Both the position numbers and the translations under genes were made by a program. The notes under the pieces are model-generated. The model saw only the letters and a program-made list of their open reading frames with translations, searched no databases and was not told the origin of the DNA. DNA of 64,000 nt from an uncultured Pirellulaceae bacterium (lineage in GTDB: Bacteria > Planctomycetota > Planctomycetia > Pirellulales > Pirellulaceae), in contig CALKGE010000002.1 in the NCBI GenBank assembly GCA_938084685.1, positions 62,001-126,000 of the forward strand, read 5' to 3'. This document shows, one piece after another, positions 51,786-63,072 of this stretch; the first letter of the stretch is position 1; the number at the start of each line of letters is the position of its first letter.

Positions 51786-54206
51786 TTACTTGTCATCCAG
51801 CACGACTATTTCCAGATCAACCGAGGTTACTACGGTGTGATCTGGTTTGCTGTCCAGAGGTCCGGTCGCTTCCAGAGTGACGAGATGGCGACCGGCCGGA
51901 AGACCAGCAGGAATGGTAACAGGCAGTTCCAGAGATCGTTGACCTTTTTCAAATTGGATGCCTGAAAACAAATCACGAACCACGGCATTGTCACTTTCTG
52001 CCTGGACGTTCATGGCATTCAGCATATTGCTGGTGCGCTGCATTTCCAGTTTGACAGTGAGACGCTCACCAGGACGCCCCGCCAGTTCGCCGCTACGGTC
52101 GTAGAGCTTGGTAACCGTTGGCATGGTACGAATCATGTTCCGCTTTTCACTCACCACCATGACATGCTGTTGCTTGCCATGCGCATCCACGAAAGTTGCG
52201 TAGGCCTGAGTGTACAACTGTGACTGACTCTGGATATTGATGTGCATTGTTTCCGGCAGGAAGATGGGCATCATAAAGACAGAAGTGTCCGGCTCAATAA
52301 CGGTAGTGACAAACTGGATCCCATCCATGTCACGGTTCTGCCGATCACACGTTTGAATGGTCACTGGTTCGTTGAACTGGTCAAGTCGTTCCAGCGTCAT
52401 TTGGTAAGGGTAAATCGTGCCTCGATGTGCGTACTGATAAGCTTCTTCACAATAAAGCTTGAACACCGGTTTGTGAGCGACTGTTAATGCGATAAAGTCA
52501 CGCAAAGGTGATTCGACCGAATTCTGAAAACTATCAACTCCCCGATGGTATGCCTGCAAAGAGCGGCTGACAGCCTCGTCGTTGATCATGGCCTCTCCGC
52601 GTATGTGGATTTCATGACGGGTACTAGGCTCATTTTCGGGTAACGTGAATTTTAGCTTGGTGGTATTTGCACCCTCGGCAATCATGTCGTTTTCAATCAC
52701 AATCCCCTCCGGCAGGCCCGTCACGGATAGTTTGACAGGTCCGTTAAATCCACCTCGGCGGTTCAACTGAATTGGTATTTCCAGTGATGTTCCCTGTGTC
52801 ACGGTGATGCAATCCCGAGCAGATGTGAGTGAGAAATCAGGCGTGGCAGCAGAGATGTCCAACTGATATGAGCCCAGTCGGTGGTCCGAGCGTATGCCTC
52901 CCAAGCTCTGTACTTCAACGTAATATACGCCCGGTTGCGGATTGGCGAGATGATGAGAGGCTTTGATCGAATTGCTGGTCGGATTCAGTTTGGTTTTGGT
53001 TAACAGCTTGCCCTGCTCGTCTTTGATATTTAACAAAATCAGGGAAGCTGCACTGCTTTGAGAAGGAGCATGGACGACAAGATCCAGAGGAGATCTGTCT
53101 GTTACGTTCAGTTTGAACAGATCTTTGGAAAACGGTGCAATGATTCCATTGGCTGTTTGCCCCACTTTCAGCTCGATCGCGGGAACCTGACGGTGAGTGA
53201 GAGTGGTAACGAGCTCTGCTTCCTGAGTTAGTATTCTCACAACAGGGCGATTGGCCAGTGAATCGTCGCTAATTGTTTGCAAGGAATTCGGCTCGCCATC
53301 CAGAGTTAATTCTCTGTTGATGGTCAGGGTACCACCTTCACCGTCCATGGCCTGAAAGCGGAATTTGGTAGGGATACCGGCAGGCGCGCCAACGGGGAAG
53401 GTATAAGGAGCGACAGGTTTGTGAGTAAGATTGATTCGATAAACGTGGGATGGAGTACCGTGAAAAGAGACGTTGCCGACTTGAATGAAGTAGGAACCCG
53501 TCGCCTTGGCCTTAAACGCAAATAACAGGTCGTCCCCTAACGCGTCTTCCTGGTAGGTCTGTTGCTTGCCCTCTGCGTCAAAGATGGCCACAGTCGGTTC
53601 CAGTTTAGAACCGAGTCGACGCGCCAGTACTTCACCATAGATGACTTCCCCAGACTGCAATTGTACTTCGTAGTAGTCCAAATCCCGTTCGCCGTGGATC
53701 TGTCCGTTGAGCGTGATTGGGATCTCAATGGAATGAGCTGTGCTCAGCGTCGAATTGGACTCCACTTCAATAAATTCCGGCAGGTTACCAATCACAAACG
53801 GTAACGAACCACTGCTACCTCCAGAGGCGCAGAAGGTGTCCCAGGTTGCTACCCCTAACGGCGCGTCGGCGTCGATGGAAACTTTGGCGTCCCACTGTCG
53901 AGGGTAATTGATCGGGACTTCAGTGGGAATTCTACGAGGCGATGGCTGCCCTGCGTCGAAAAGTTCCGTGGACAGAACGCCGTCGCCAGAGACACCCTCA
54001 CCACGGATGAAGAACTGGGTGTTAGGAGGACTTTGTTCAAGACCAACCCGCACCCTGACTGTCGTACCCCGCTGAGCTCCTGCCGGAAACAGATGAACGC
54101 TGTCAGGATTCTTTGCGGGAACCGGTTGCGCCATAACCTGAGCGGTCACCGTAAGCCAGACGGTGGCAATCAGAAGGAGTTGTTTAAGGGAGGGCATTGT
54201 CGTCAT
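51786..54206 (-). CDS. PPC-domain protein, large exported beta-rich protein
   Basis: 806 residues with a signal peptide (about 1-26). A bacterial pre-peptidase C-terminal (PPC) domain is visible around 155-265 (LDYYEVQLQSGEVIYGEV and GSYFIQVGN), and a second, weaker one near 355-455 (LFKLNVTDRSPLDLVVHAPS to GVYYVEVQS). The N-terminal 130 residues and the C-terminal 320 residues are beta-rich, with a final Ig-like repeat (PAGLPAGRHLVTLEATGPLD). No protease catalytic domain is present although PPC domains usually trail one. Such stand-alone proteins are common beside DUF1501/PSCyt1 genes. It follows the DUF1501 gene by 29 bases. Function unknown; adhesion or binding is plausible. Confidence 0.85.
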   Translation of the reverse strand: MTTMPSLKQLLLIATVWLTVTAQVMAQPVPAKNPDSVHLFPAGAQRGTTVRVRVGLEQSPPNTQFFIRGEGVSGDGVLSTELFDAGQPSPRRIPTEVPINYPRQWDAKVSIDADAPLGVATWDTFCASGGSSGSLPFVIGNLPEFIEVESNSTLSTAHSIEIPITLNGQIHGERDLDYYEVQLQSGEVIYGEVLARRLGSKLEPTVAIFDAEGKQQTYQEDALGDDLLFAFKAKATGSYFIQVGNVSFHGTPSHVYRINLTHKPVAPYTFPVGAPAGIPTKFRFQAMDGEGGTLTINRELTLDGEPNSLQTISDDSLANRPVVRILTQEAELVTTLTHRQVPAIELKVGQTANGIIAPFSKDLFKLNVTDRSPLDLVVHAPSQSSAASLILLNIKDEQGKLLTKTKLNPTSNSIKASHHLANPQPGVYYVEVQSLGGIRSDHRLGSYQLDISAATPDFSLTSARDCITVTQGTSLEIPIQLNRRGGFNGPVKLSVTGLPEGIVIENDMIAEGANTTKLKFTLPENEPSTRHEIHIRGEAMINDEAVSRSLQAYHRGVDSFQNSVESPLRDFIALTVAHKPVFKLYCEEAYQYAHRGTIYPYQMTLERLDQFNEPVTIQTCDRQNRDMDGIQFVTTVIEPDTSVFMMPIFLPETMHINIQSQSQLYTQAYATFVDAHGKQQHVMVVSEKRNMIRTMPTVTKLYDRSGELAGRPGERLTVKLEMQRTSNMLNAMNVQAESDNAVVRDLFSGIQFEKGQRSLELPVTIPAGLPAGRHLVTLEATGPLDSKPDHTVVTSVDLEIVVLDDK

Positions 54207-54235
54207 TGGTCTGTGTCCCGGCGAACAATCATCAA

Positions 54236-55546
54236 TTAACCAAAGAGCTCGCGTACAACGTTTCCGCCGTCTGCAGTGGGAACGGGGCGGTCCAGAGGAG
54301 TGTGGAGGATCTTTTTGTGGTCGATACCAAGTCCGTAAAGGATGGTGGCGACCATGTCCGGAGGAGTAATCGGGCGATCGGTCACTTCGGCTCCCTGTTT
54401 GTCAGTGGCGCCGATGACCTGGCCTCCCTGGACTCCTCCACCTGCCATCAGGATCGAAAACGCGTTAGGCCAGTGATCCCGTCCCGCCAGCGGATTGATC
54501 CGCGGTGTCCGGCCGAATTCAGTGGTAATAACTACCAATGTCTTCTCCAGCATGCCCCGTTGCTCAAGGTCGTTCAGTAAAGCTGGAACTGCCTGATCAA
54601 AGGCGGGACAGAGAAGCTCTTTCAGGCTATAGGTGTTCTTGCGGTGAGTGTCCCAATGGCCGTTTTCCACAGCCACAAAGCGACTTCCTGCCTCGACCAT
54701 GCGTCGAGCAAGCAGACAGCATTGACCAATACTTGTCATGCCATATGCCTCGCGCAACGCTTCGGGCTCTTTGCTGATATCAAAAGCTTCACGAGCTTCT
54801 TTGGAGGACATCAGTCCAAAGGCCTTCTCATAAAACGTGTCGAACGATTTGACCTGTTTGCCAATCTTGTCAGCGTCCTCTTCCAGTTGGTTGATTTGTT
54901 GTAACGCTCTTTGCCGCAGCTCGCCCCGGCGCGTAGCAACACTGGTCGGCAAGGCGATATCACGTACGGAAAAATCAGGAGCGGCCGGGTCGGAGTCGAT
55001 GACAAACGGTCCATGGGCCGGCCCCAGAAAGGAGGGGCCGCCACTGTTCAGGAAGTTTGGCAGGGAAATGTAAGGAGGGAGTACTCCGGGGGCGCCCAGA
55101 TGGGAGACAATACTGCCAATACACGGGTGCTGATTGTTGTTCTGGTCTCCGTTGAAGTCCCCTGCCCCAGCCTTCTTGCCAGACATCATCACATGGAAGC
55201 CACGACCATGATCGCTGTCATCGTGCGTCATGCTTCGAAGAATGGCCAGTTTGTCCATGACCGTAGAGCATTGGGGTATGACATCCGAAATCTGGATGCC
55301 GGGCACATTGGTGCTGATGTTGTGGAAGTCACCGCGAATCTCAGACGGAGCATCAGGTTTCAAATCCCACATGTCCTGATGAGGCATGCCGCCAACAATG
55401 AATAAAAAGATACAGTTGATATCGCTGCGGCTCGGGTCATCACTACCAAAGAGCTGCTGCATTCGCAGGATGTCCGCCATGCCCAGTCCGGCAATGGAGC
55501 CCATGCGGATGAAATCACGTCGATTGGCTTTGGATTTGTTTAGCAT
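54236..55546 (-). CDS. DUF1501 family protein paired with Ig-domain cytochrome-like gene
   Basis: 436 residues, the shortest complete member here. Twin-arginine motif NRRDFIRMGSIAGLGMADI near residue 8. Core: INCIFLFIVGGMPHQDMWDLKPDAP, RSMTHDDSDHGRGFHVMMSG, LLARRMVEAGSRFVAVENGHWDTH, TEFGRTPRINPLAGRDHWPN (Thr replacing the usual Gly before EFGRTP) and a final GNVVRELFG. It follows the Ig-containing cytochrome gene (55632-58058) by 85 bases that hold a hairpin, and precedes the PPC gene by 29 bases, so all three likely form one unit. Confidence 0.93.
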   Translation of the reverse strand: MLNKSKANRRDFIRMGSIAGLGMADILRMQQLFGSDDPSRSDINCIFLFIVGGMPHQDMWDLKPDAPSEIRGDFHNISTNVPGIQISDVIPQCSTVMDKLAILRSMTHDDSDHGRGFHVMMSGKKAGAGDFNGDQNNNQHPCIGSIVSHLGAPGVLPPYISLPNFLNSGGPSFLGPAHGPFVIDSDPAAPDFSVRDIALPTSVATRRGELRQRALQQINQLEEDADKIGKQVKSFDTFYEKAFGLMSSKEAREAFDISKEPEALREAYGMTSIGQCCLLARRMVEAGSRFVAVENGHWDTHRKNTYSLKELLCPAFDQAVPALLNDLEQRGMLEKTLVVITTEFGRTPRINPLAGRDHWPNAFSILMAGGGVQGGQVIGATDKQGAEVTDRPITPPDMVATILYGLGIDHKKILHTPLDRPVPTADGGNVVRELFG

Positions 55547-55600
55547 CTTGAGATTCCGATAAATAATTCAACTGGGTAAAAGTCTGTATCGCTTATCAAT

Positions 55601-55623
55601 AATATCCCTTCGCAGGGGATATT
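55601..55623 (-). other. Perfect 8-base-pair hairpin in an intergenic gap
   Basis: AATATCCC (55601-55608), 7-base loop, GGGATATT (55616-55623). It lies 8 bases after the stop of the cytochrome-like gene (on the minus strand) and 54 bases before the DUF1501 start. No U-tract follows on the minus strand, so attenuation or mRNA end protection is more likely than full termination. Confidence 0.45.
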
Positions 55624-55631
55624 TCCTTATG

Positions 55632-58058
55632 TCACTTCACAAACAGGAAGTCGTACGAGTTCATCATGACCCATACAAAGTCCTCGATTCCCCGCCGACG
55701 ATTGTCCGAGGAAAATAACTGCTGACCAATTTGTATTTCTTTTTGAGTTGGTAAACGGCCCACGATTCGTAAGCTGATTTCCGTAATAAGTTGACCTTCG
55801 TTTCGGTCACTTGCAGCCAAACGTGTGATCGCTCCATCCGTGGCCTGGATCTTCTTTTCAATTTCCGGTGCATTCAGCAGGTGTAGTGCCTGCGCCATGG
55901 TTGGATCGCCACTGCTTCCACATTCACAGGGAGATTCTCGTAGATTGCGACCGAACGTATCAAGGAAATAGGATGGAAGCTGGTTATCCCAAAGTTCGAT
56001 GGCACGTGTACCTTGGGGATGCCCCGGATAGCTCTCGGCCACTCCGGTCACCTGACAGATCGCATCCAGCATGACTTCGGCCGGAAGTCGCCGTATCAAA
56101 TAGTGACTGTATGCCTGGTCATCCATCTTGTTCGAATCGGTAGGTGTGCTTGATAACTGGAAAGTATGACTGTTCAGGATTTCCCGCATCAGATGTTTGA
56201 TGTTGAACTGATTTCCTGTCAAAGTGCTGGCCAGGTGGTCGAGTAGTTCTGGATTAGTGGGTGGGTTCGTTTCCCGGAAATCATCTTCAGGCTCGACCAG
56301 CCCACGGCCCATCAAATGTTTCCAGACTCGATTGGATATCAGGCGCGAAAAATACGGATTATCTGGTGAGGTTACCCAGCGGGCCAGTTCCGGTCGCGGA
56401 TCGGTTGTGTTGTCAGCCGTGGTCGGAGAACCTGCGAGTGGTTGTGTTGCCACCGCCTTGTTAACTACCGGAATGGCAATCGACTTATGTCCCGGGTGGT
56501 AGACCAACTCGCGGTTGTCGTCCAGTTTGTCCCGTTGCATCCCGTTGAAGTATCCGGCGAGTCCATAAAAGTCTGCCTGCCCCCACTTTTCAAATGGATG
56601 GTGGTGGCATTGTGCACAGTCCATTCGAACTCCCAGGAACGCCTGGCTGATTGTTTTGGTGGCATCTTCGGGAGTACGCTGACTGCGATAGAAATTTGCC
56701 GGGCCAACATTCCCGGTGTTGCCTGTGGCAACAATGATATCGTAGACCCACTCGTTGTACGGACGGTTTTGCTCAACTTGCTGACGAAGCCAGCGATAAA
56801 ATGTGTAGGCGCTGCGACTTCCGATGATTTTGGAATTAACCATCATGATGTCTGACCAGCGTTGGGACCAGTAGTCGACAAATTCTTCAGAGTTCAACGC
56901 GGCTTCGATGGCGACCGCTCGTTTGTCCGGTGAACGGTCAGCAACAAATTCGCGAATCTGCTCAGCAGTAGGAATCGTTCCTGTCGCTTTGACCATCAGG
57001 CGTCTCAGGAATGTGGCGTCATCACATATCTGCGAGGGGCTGATTCGCAGCTGCTCCCACTTGTTCCAGGTGAGGTCATCGATCCTGTTTTGACTGGAGA
57101 ACCAGTCCGGACGAACAGGTGTCACCACGCCGGGACGTGGAATCACAACCCGAGCGACTTCGACATGCCCCATGTAATTGATGGTGATAGCCGCTTCCCC
57201 GGGAAGTTTGCCGGTTTCAATGACACCTTCCGGGCCACAGTCGGCGATGACTTCCGTGTTGGTGCTGTAAATGGATGCCCGCGTGACGTCACGTTGACTT
57301 CCATCGGTATAGGTGGCTATGACTCGGAGCTGCTGTTGTGAATGCGGAGCCATCAATCGCAGAGCTGGAGTGACTTGAATGTCACGGACGGTGGGGGTGT
57401 CTTCACTTCCCCAGGGCGTCCCCTGATTAATCCATTCCCGTAACAGCTCGGCATCCTGCGAGTCCGGTGTCATTCTTTCACCACCGCCGTGAGCGACAAT
57501 TCCTGTTGCTTTGCTGTAAATCAAGCTCTGTTCAACGGCACCCGGGAAGACTCGGCGTCCACGTGCCTGTCGTGTTAAAGCCTCGTAATCGGTCGCCGGG
57601 TCAAAACCGAACACGCTCAACTGAAAGCCGTTCTGACCTCCCGCTCTTCCATGACAACCTCCGCCGTTGCAATTCAACTTGGTGAGCATCGGGATGATGT
57701 CCGTCTCAAAATTGATCGGCGGATACGCCGAATAACCACGAACGTGCACCGGAATGACATGCTGGAAATCGTCGATTTGCACCTGGATCCGAGTACTTCC
57801 TTCCGATAGTCCCATTACCAGTGAATCAGAAAGCGTGGCAATCGATGCGTCATCGATCTGCAGCGTTGCCGAGGAAGTGAGATCGACAAACGTCCCGTCG
57901 CTGCGGCGACCAGTAATCAGTAGTTGCGTCTGGCGATTACGTCCACTGATTTCGACGACCGCCGGCTCGATCGTGATCGAGTCATAATTGTCGGCGCATA
58001 GCGAGTGGCTGCTCGCTATTGCCAGTAGTATTGCCAGGGAAATTCGAAAAATAGACAT
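55632..58058 (-). CDS. Ig-like + cytochrome-like + DUF1549-DUF1553 protein with CX4CH motif
   Basis: 808 residues from ATG 58058 with a signal peptide (1-22). A bacterial Ig-like (BIG2-type) domain spans about 25-108. Then comes the unusual heme-site motif C130-N-G-G-G-C135-H136, four rather than two residues between the cysteines, followed by GRAGGQNGFQLSVFGFDP; this variant belongs to the Ig-containing subgroup of the family. A second Ig-like domain is likely around 225-315. DUF1549 (about 325-510) ends in CAQCHHHPFEKWGQ. DUF1553 (about 560-795) has NPYFSRLISNRVWKHLMGRGLV. The longer frame to 58127 would be fed by a ten-base G tract and is less likely. Confidence 0.9.
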   Translation of the reverse strand: MSIFRISLAILLAIASSHSLCADNYDSITIEPAVVEISGRNRQTQLLITGRRSDGTFVDLTSSATLQIDDASIATLSDSLVMGLSEGSTRIQVQIDDFQHVIPVHVRGYSAYPPINFETDIIPMLTKLNCNGGGCHGRAGGQNGFQLSVFGFDPATDYEALTRQARGRRVFPGAVEQSLIYSKATGIVAHGGGERMTPDSQDAELLREWINQGTPWGSEDTPTVRDIQVTPALRLMAPHSQQQLRVIATYTDGSQRDVTRASIYSTNTEVIADCGPEGVIETGKLPGEAAITINYMGHVEVARVVIPRPGVVTPVRPDWFSSQNRIDDLTWNKWEQLRISPSQICDDATFLRRLMVKATGTIPTAEQIREFVADRSPDKRAVAIEAALNSEEFVDYWSQRWSDIMMVNSKIIGSRSAYTFYRWLRQQVEQNRPYNEWVYDIIVATGNTGNVGPANFYRSQRTPEDATKTISQAFLGVRMDCAQCHHHPFEKWGQADFYGLAGYFNGMQRDKLDDNRELVYHPGHKSIAIPVVNKAVATQPLAGSPTTADNTTDPRPELARWVTSPDNPYFSRLISNRVWKHLMGRGLVEPEDDFRETNPPTNPELLDHLASTLTGNQFNIKHLMREILNSHTFQLSSTPTDSNKMDDQAYSHYLIRRLPAEVMLDAICQVTGVAESYPGHPQGTRAIELWDNQLPSYFLDTFGRNLRESPCECGSSGDPTMAQALHLLNAPEIEKKIQATDGAITRLAASDRNEGQLITEISLRIVGRLPTQKEIQIGQQLFSSDNRRRGIEDFVWVMMNSYDFLFVK

Positions 58059-58227
58059 GAGATTATTATAAACAGTCTGACGTGATAACAGAATGTTTAT
58101 CCGACGGAACCCCCCCCCCTTAGCCACCGAACAATGGCCTGCAGACCTGCAGGGGAAGCTTCAGCCAGCCAAGAGGTTCAATTCGAGGAGGCTCGTTCAG
58201 GAAACGATGTCTGGTGTACTGAGCTGC
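58059..58227. other. Intergenic region with a ten-C homopolymer
   Basis: 169 bases between two minus-strand genes. The only notable feature is an uninterrupted run of ten C (58110-58119), i.e. ten G on the minus-strand leader, 52 bases upstream of ATG 58058. No confident promoter or terminator. Confidence 0.6.
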
Positions 58228-59634
58228 TTATGCAATGATATCCTTCACCACATGACCGTGGACATCGGTGAGTCGATAGTCCCTGCCGCTGTAGCGGTAG
58301 GTTAATTGTTCATGATCCAGACCCAATAAATGCAGGAGTGTCGCGTGCAGGTCATGGACGTGTACCTTGTTCTCCATTGCGGCGAAACCAAATTCGTCAC
58401 TTTGTCCGTACGTCATTCCACCCTTGACGCCTCCACCGGCCAGCCACATCGTAAACCCATGGTGATTGTGGTCTCGACCATTTCCGTTTTCCGCCACGGG
58501 TGTTCGGCCGAATTCGCCACCCCAGACAATCAATGTATCTTTAAGCAGGTCGCGTTGTTTCAGGTCCTGGATCAGTGCGGCTATCGGTTGGTCAACCATT
58601 TTTGCTTTCTGAGCATGGTTTTTGATGTCACCATGGTCATCCCAGGGCTGTCCGTTGCCATAGAAAATCTGAACCATACGAACTCCGCTTTCCACCAGCC
58701 GTCGGGAAGCGAGACAGGCATCAGCAAACTCGCCATTGCCGTACGCATCACGGGTCGCCTGAGTCTCTTTGCTTAGATCGAAGACATCCTGAGCCTCTGT
58801 CTGCATGCGGAATGCCATTTCCATGGATTCGATCCGAGACTCCAGTGGGTTAGACTTGCCACCACGCGCCTGAAGATGAAGTTCATTCATTTTCTGGAGT
58901 ACATCAAGTTGCTCACGTTGTGACGACTTGCCGATCTGAGTGTTATTGATGTGGCGGATCACATTTTTCGGATCCATTTTGGAGTTGTTGATGTGGGTTC
59001 CCTGAAAAATACCAGGCAGGAAACTGTTGCTCCACAACTGGGGGCCGACGACTGGCTTACCGGGACAGAGTACGACAAAGCCTGGGAGGTTCTGGTTTTC
59101 AGTACCAAGGCCGTATAGCAACCAGGACCCCATGGCGGGGCGCGTGGGCTGCGTTTCACCACTGTTCATCATCAAAAGTGAAGGTTCGTGGTTAGGAATA
59201 TTCGTATGCATCGACCGAATGACACAAATGTCATCGATCACGCCGCCCACATGAGGAAAGAGCTCACTTACCTCGATTCCGGATTCGCCATACTTCTTGA
59301 ACTTGAAGGGGGACATGAGTAATCCGCCCGTCTTTCGTTCGGTTTTCAGGTCTGCATTCCCCGGACGTTGGCCGTTGTATTTTTCCAGAGCTGGTTTGGG
59401 ATCAAATGTGTCGACTTGCGACGGACCACCGTTCATGAACAGGTGAATGACATGCTTGGCACGGGGCGCGAAATGAGGTGCTTTGGGTGCCAGTGGTTTG
59501 TCGCTGAGGGATGCAGGAGCGGCAGCTAGCGTCCCATCGCTAGCCATGATTCCGGCCATCCCCAGCACACCCAGACCGGTCCCCATTTTCTGAATATATT
59601 CGCGTCGGGTTAATCCATAACGATAAGGTGTCAT
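58228..59634 (-). CDS. DUF1501 family protein paired with cytochrome-like gene
   Basis: 468 residues. Twin-arginine motif LTRREYIQKMGTGLGVLGMA near residue 8. Core segments: KHVIHLFMNGGPSQVDTFDPKPAL near residue 60, [65 protein letters not shown] (with HGFTMWLAGGG next), then LHLLGLDHEQLTYRYSGRDYRLTD and HVVKDIIA. The tail is nearly the same as at 34407 ([17 protein letters not shown]), marking the partnered subgroup. It follows the gene at 59674 by 39 bases. Confidence 0.94.
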   Translation of the reverse strand: MTPYRYGLTRREYIQKMGTGLGVLGMAGIMASDGTLAAAPASLSDKPLAPKAPHFAPRAKHVIHLFMNGGPSQVDTFDPKPALEKYNGQRPGNADLKTERKTGGLLMSPFKFKKYGESGIEVSELFPHVGGVIDDICVIRSMHTNIPNHEPSLLMMNSGETQPTRPAMGSWLLYGLGTENQNLPGFVVLCPGKPVVGPQLWSNSFLPGIFQGTHINNSKMDPKNVIRHINNTQIGKSSQREQLDVLQKMNELHLQARGGKSNPLESRIESMEMAFRMQTEAQDVFDLSKETQATRDAYGNGEFADACLASRRLVESGVRMVQIFYGNGQPWDDHGDIKNHAQKAKMVDQPIAALIQDLKQRDLLKDTLIVWGGEFGRTPVAENGNGRDHNHHGFTMWLAGGGVKGGMTYGQSDEFGFAAMENKVHVHDLHATLLHLLGLDHEQLTYRYSGRDYRLTDVHGHVVKDIIA

Positions 59635-59673
59635 TTTGTAATTCCTGAAAGCGTCTGTATGCTTCGTGTTGAG

Positions 59674-62877
<3,204 letters not shown>

Positions 62878-62880
62878 GGC

Positions 62881-62940
62881 TTAGAATGTGTACCTAATTA
62901 GGTGGGATAGGTTTTTGGAGGTTGGAACGAGCCATTCTAA
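62881..62940 (-). promoter_or_regulatory. Nested dyads upstream of cytochrome-like gene
   Basis: A perfect 12-base palindrome ACCTAATTAGGT (62892-62903) lies 14 bases before ATG 62877. It is enclosed by an outer perfect 8-base inverted repeat (TTAGAATG 62881-62888, CATTCTAA 62933-62940). A repressor-type operator is plausible; no matching regulator gene is visible in the window. Confidence 0.35.
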
Positions 62941-63072
62941 CACAGAGCTCCTGAACGACTCAATTGCACTGCATTATGTCCAGGTTGCCGACGGGCGAGG
63001 CAGTTTGCGTTTTGGCAATACCACACCCATGGAACATCTCGGGCGCAAAAGGAGAGTTGCGACGGCTCGCGT

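Noticed and set aside
58059-58127. Start of the Ig-domain cytochrome protein at 58127
   Set aside because: It would translate the ten-G tract and place 23 unrelated residues before a good signal peptide that starts at 58058.
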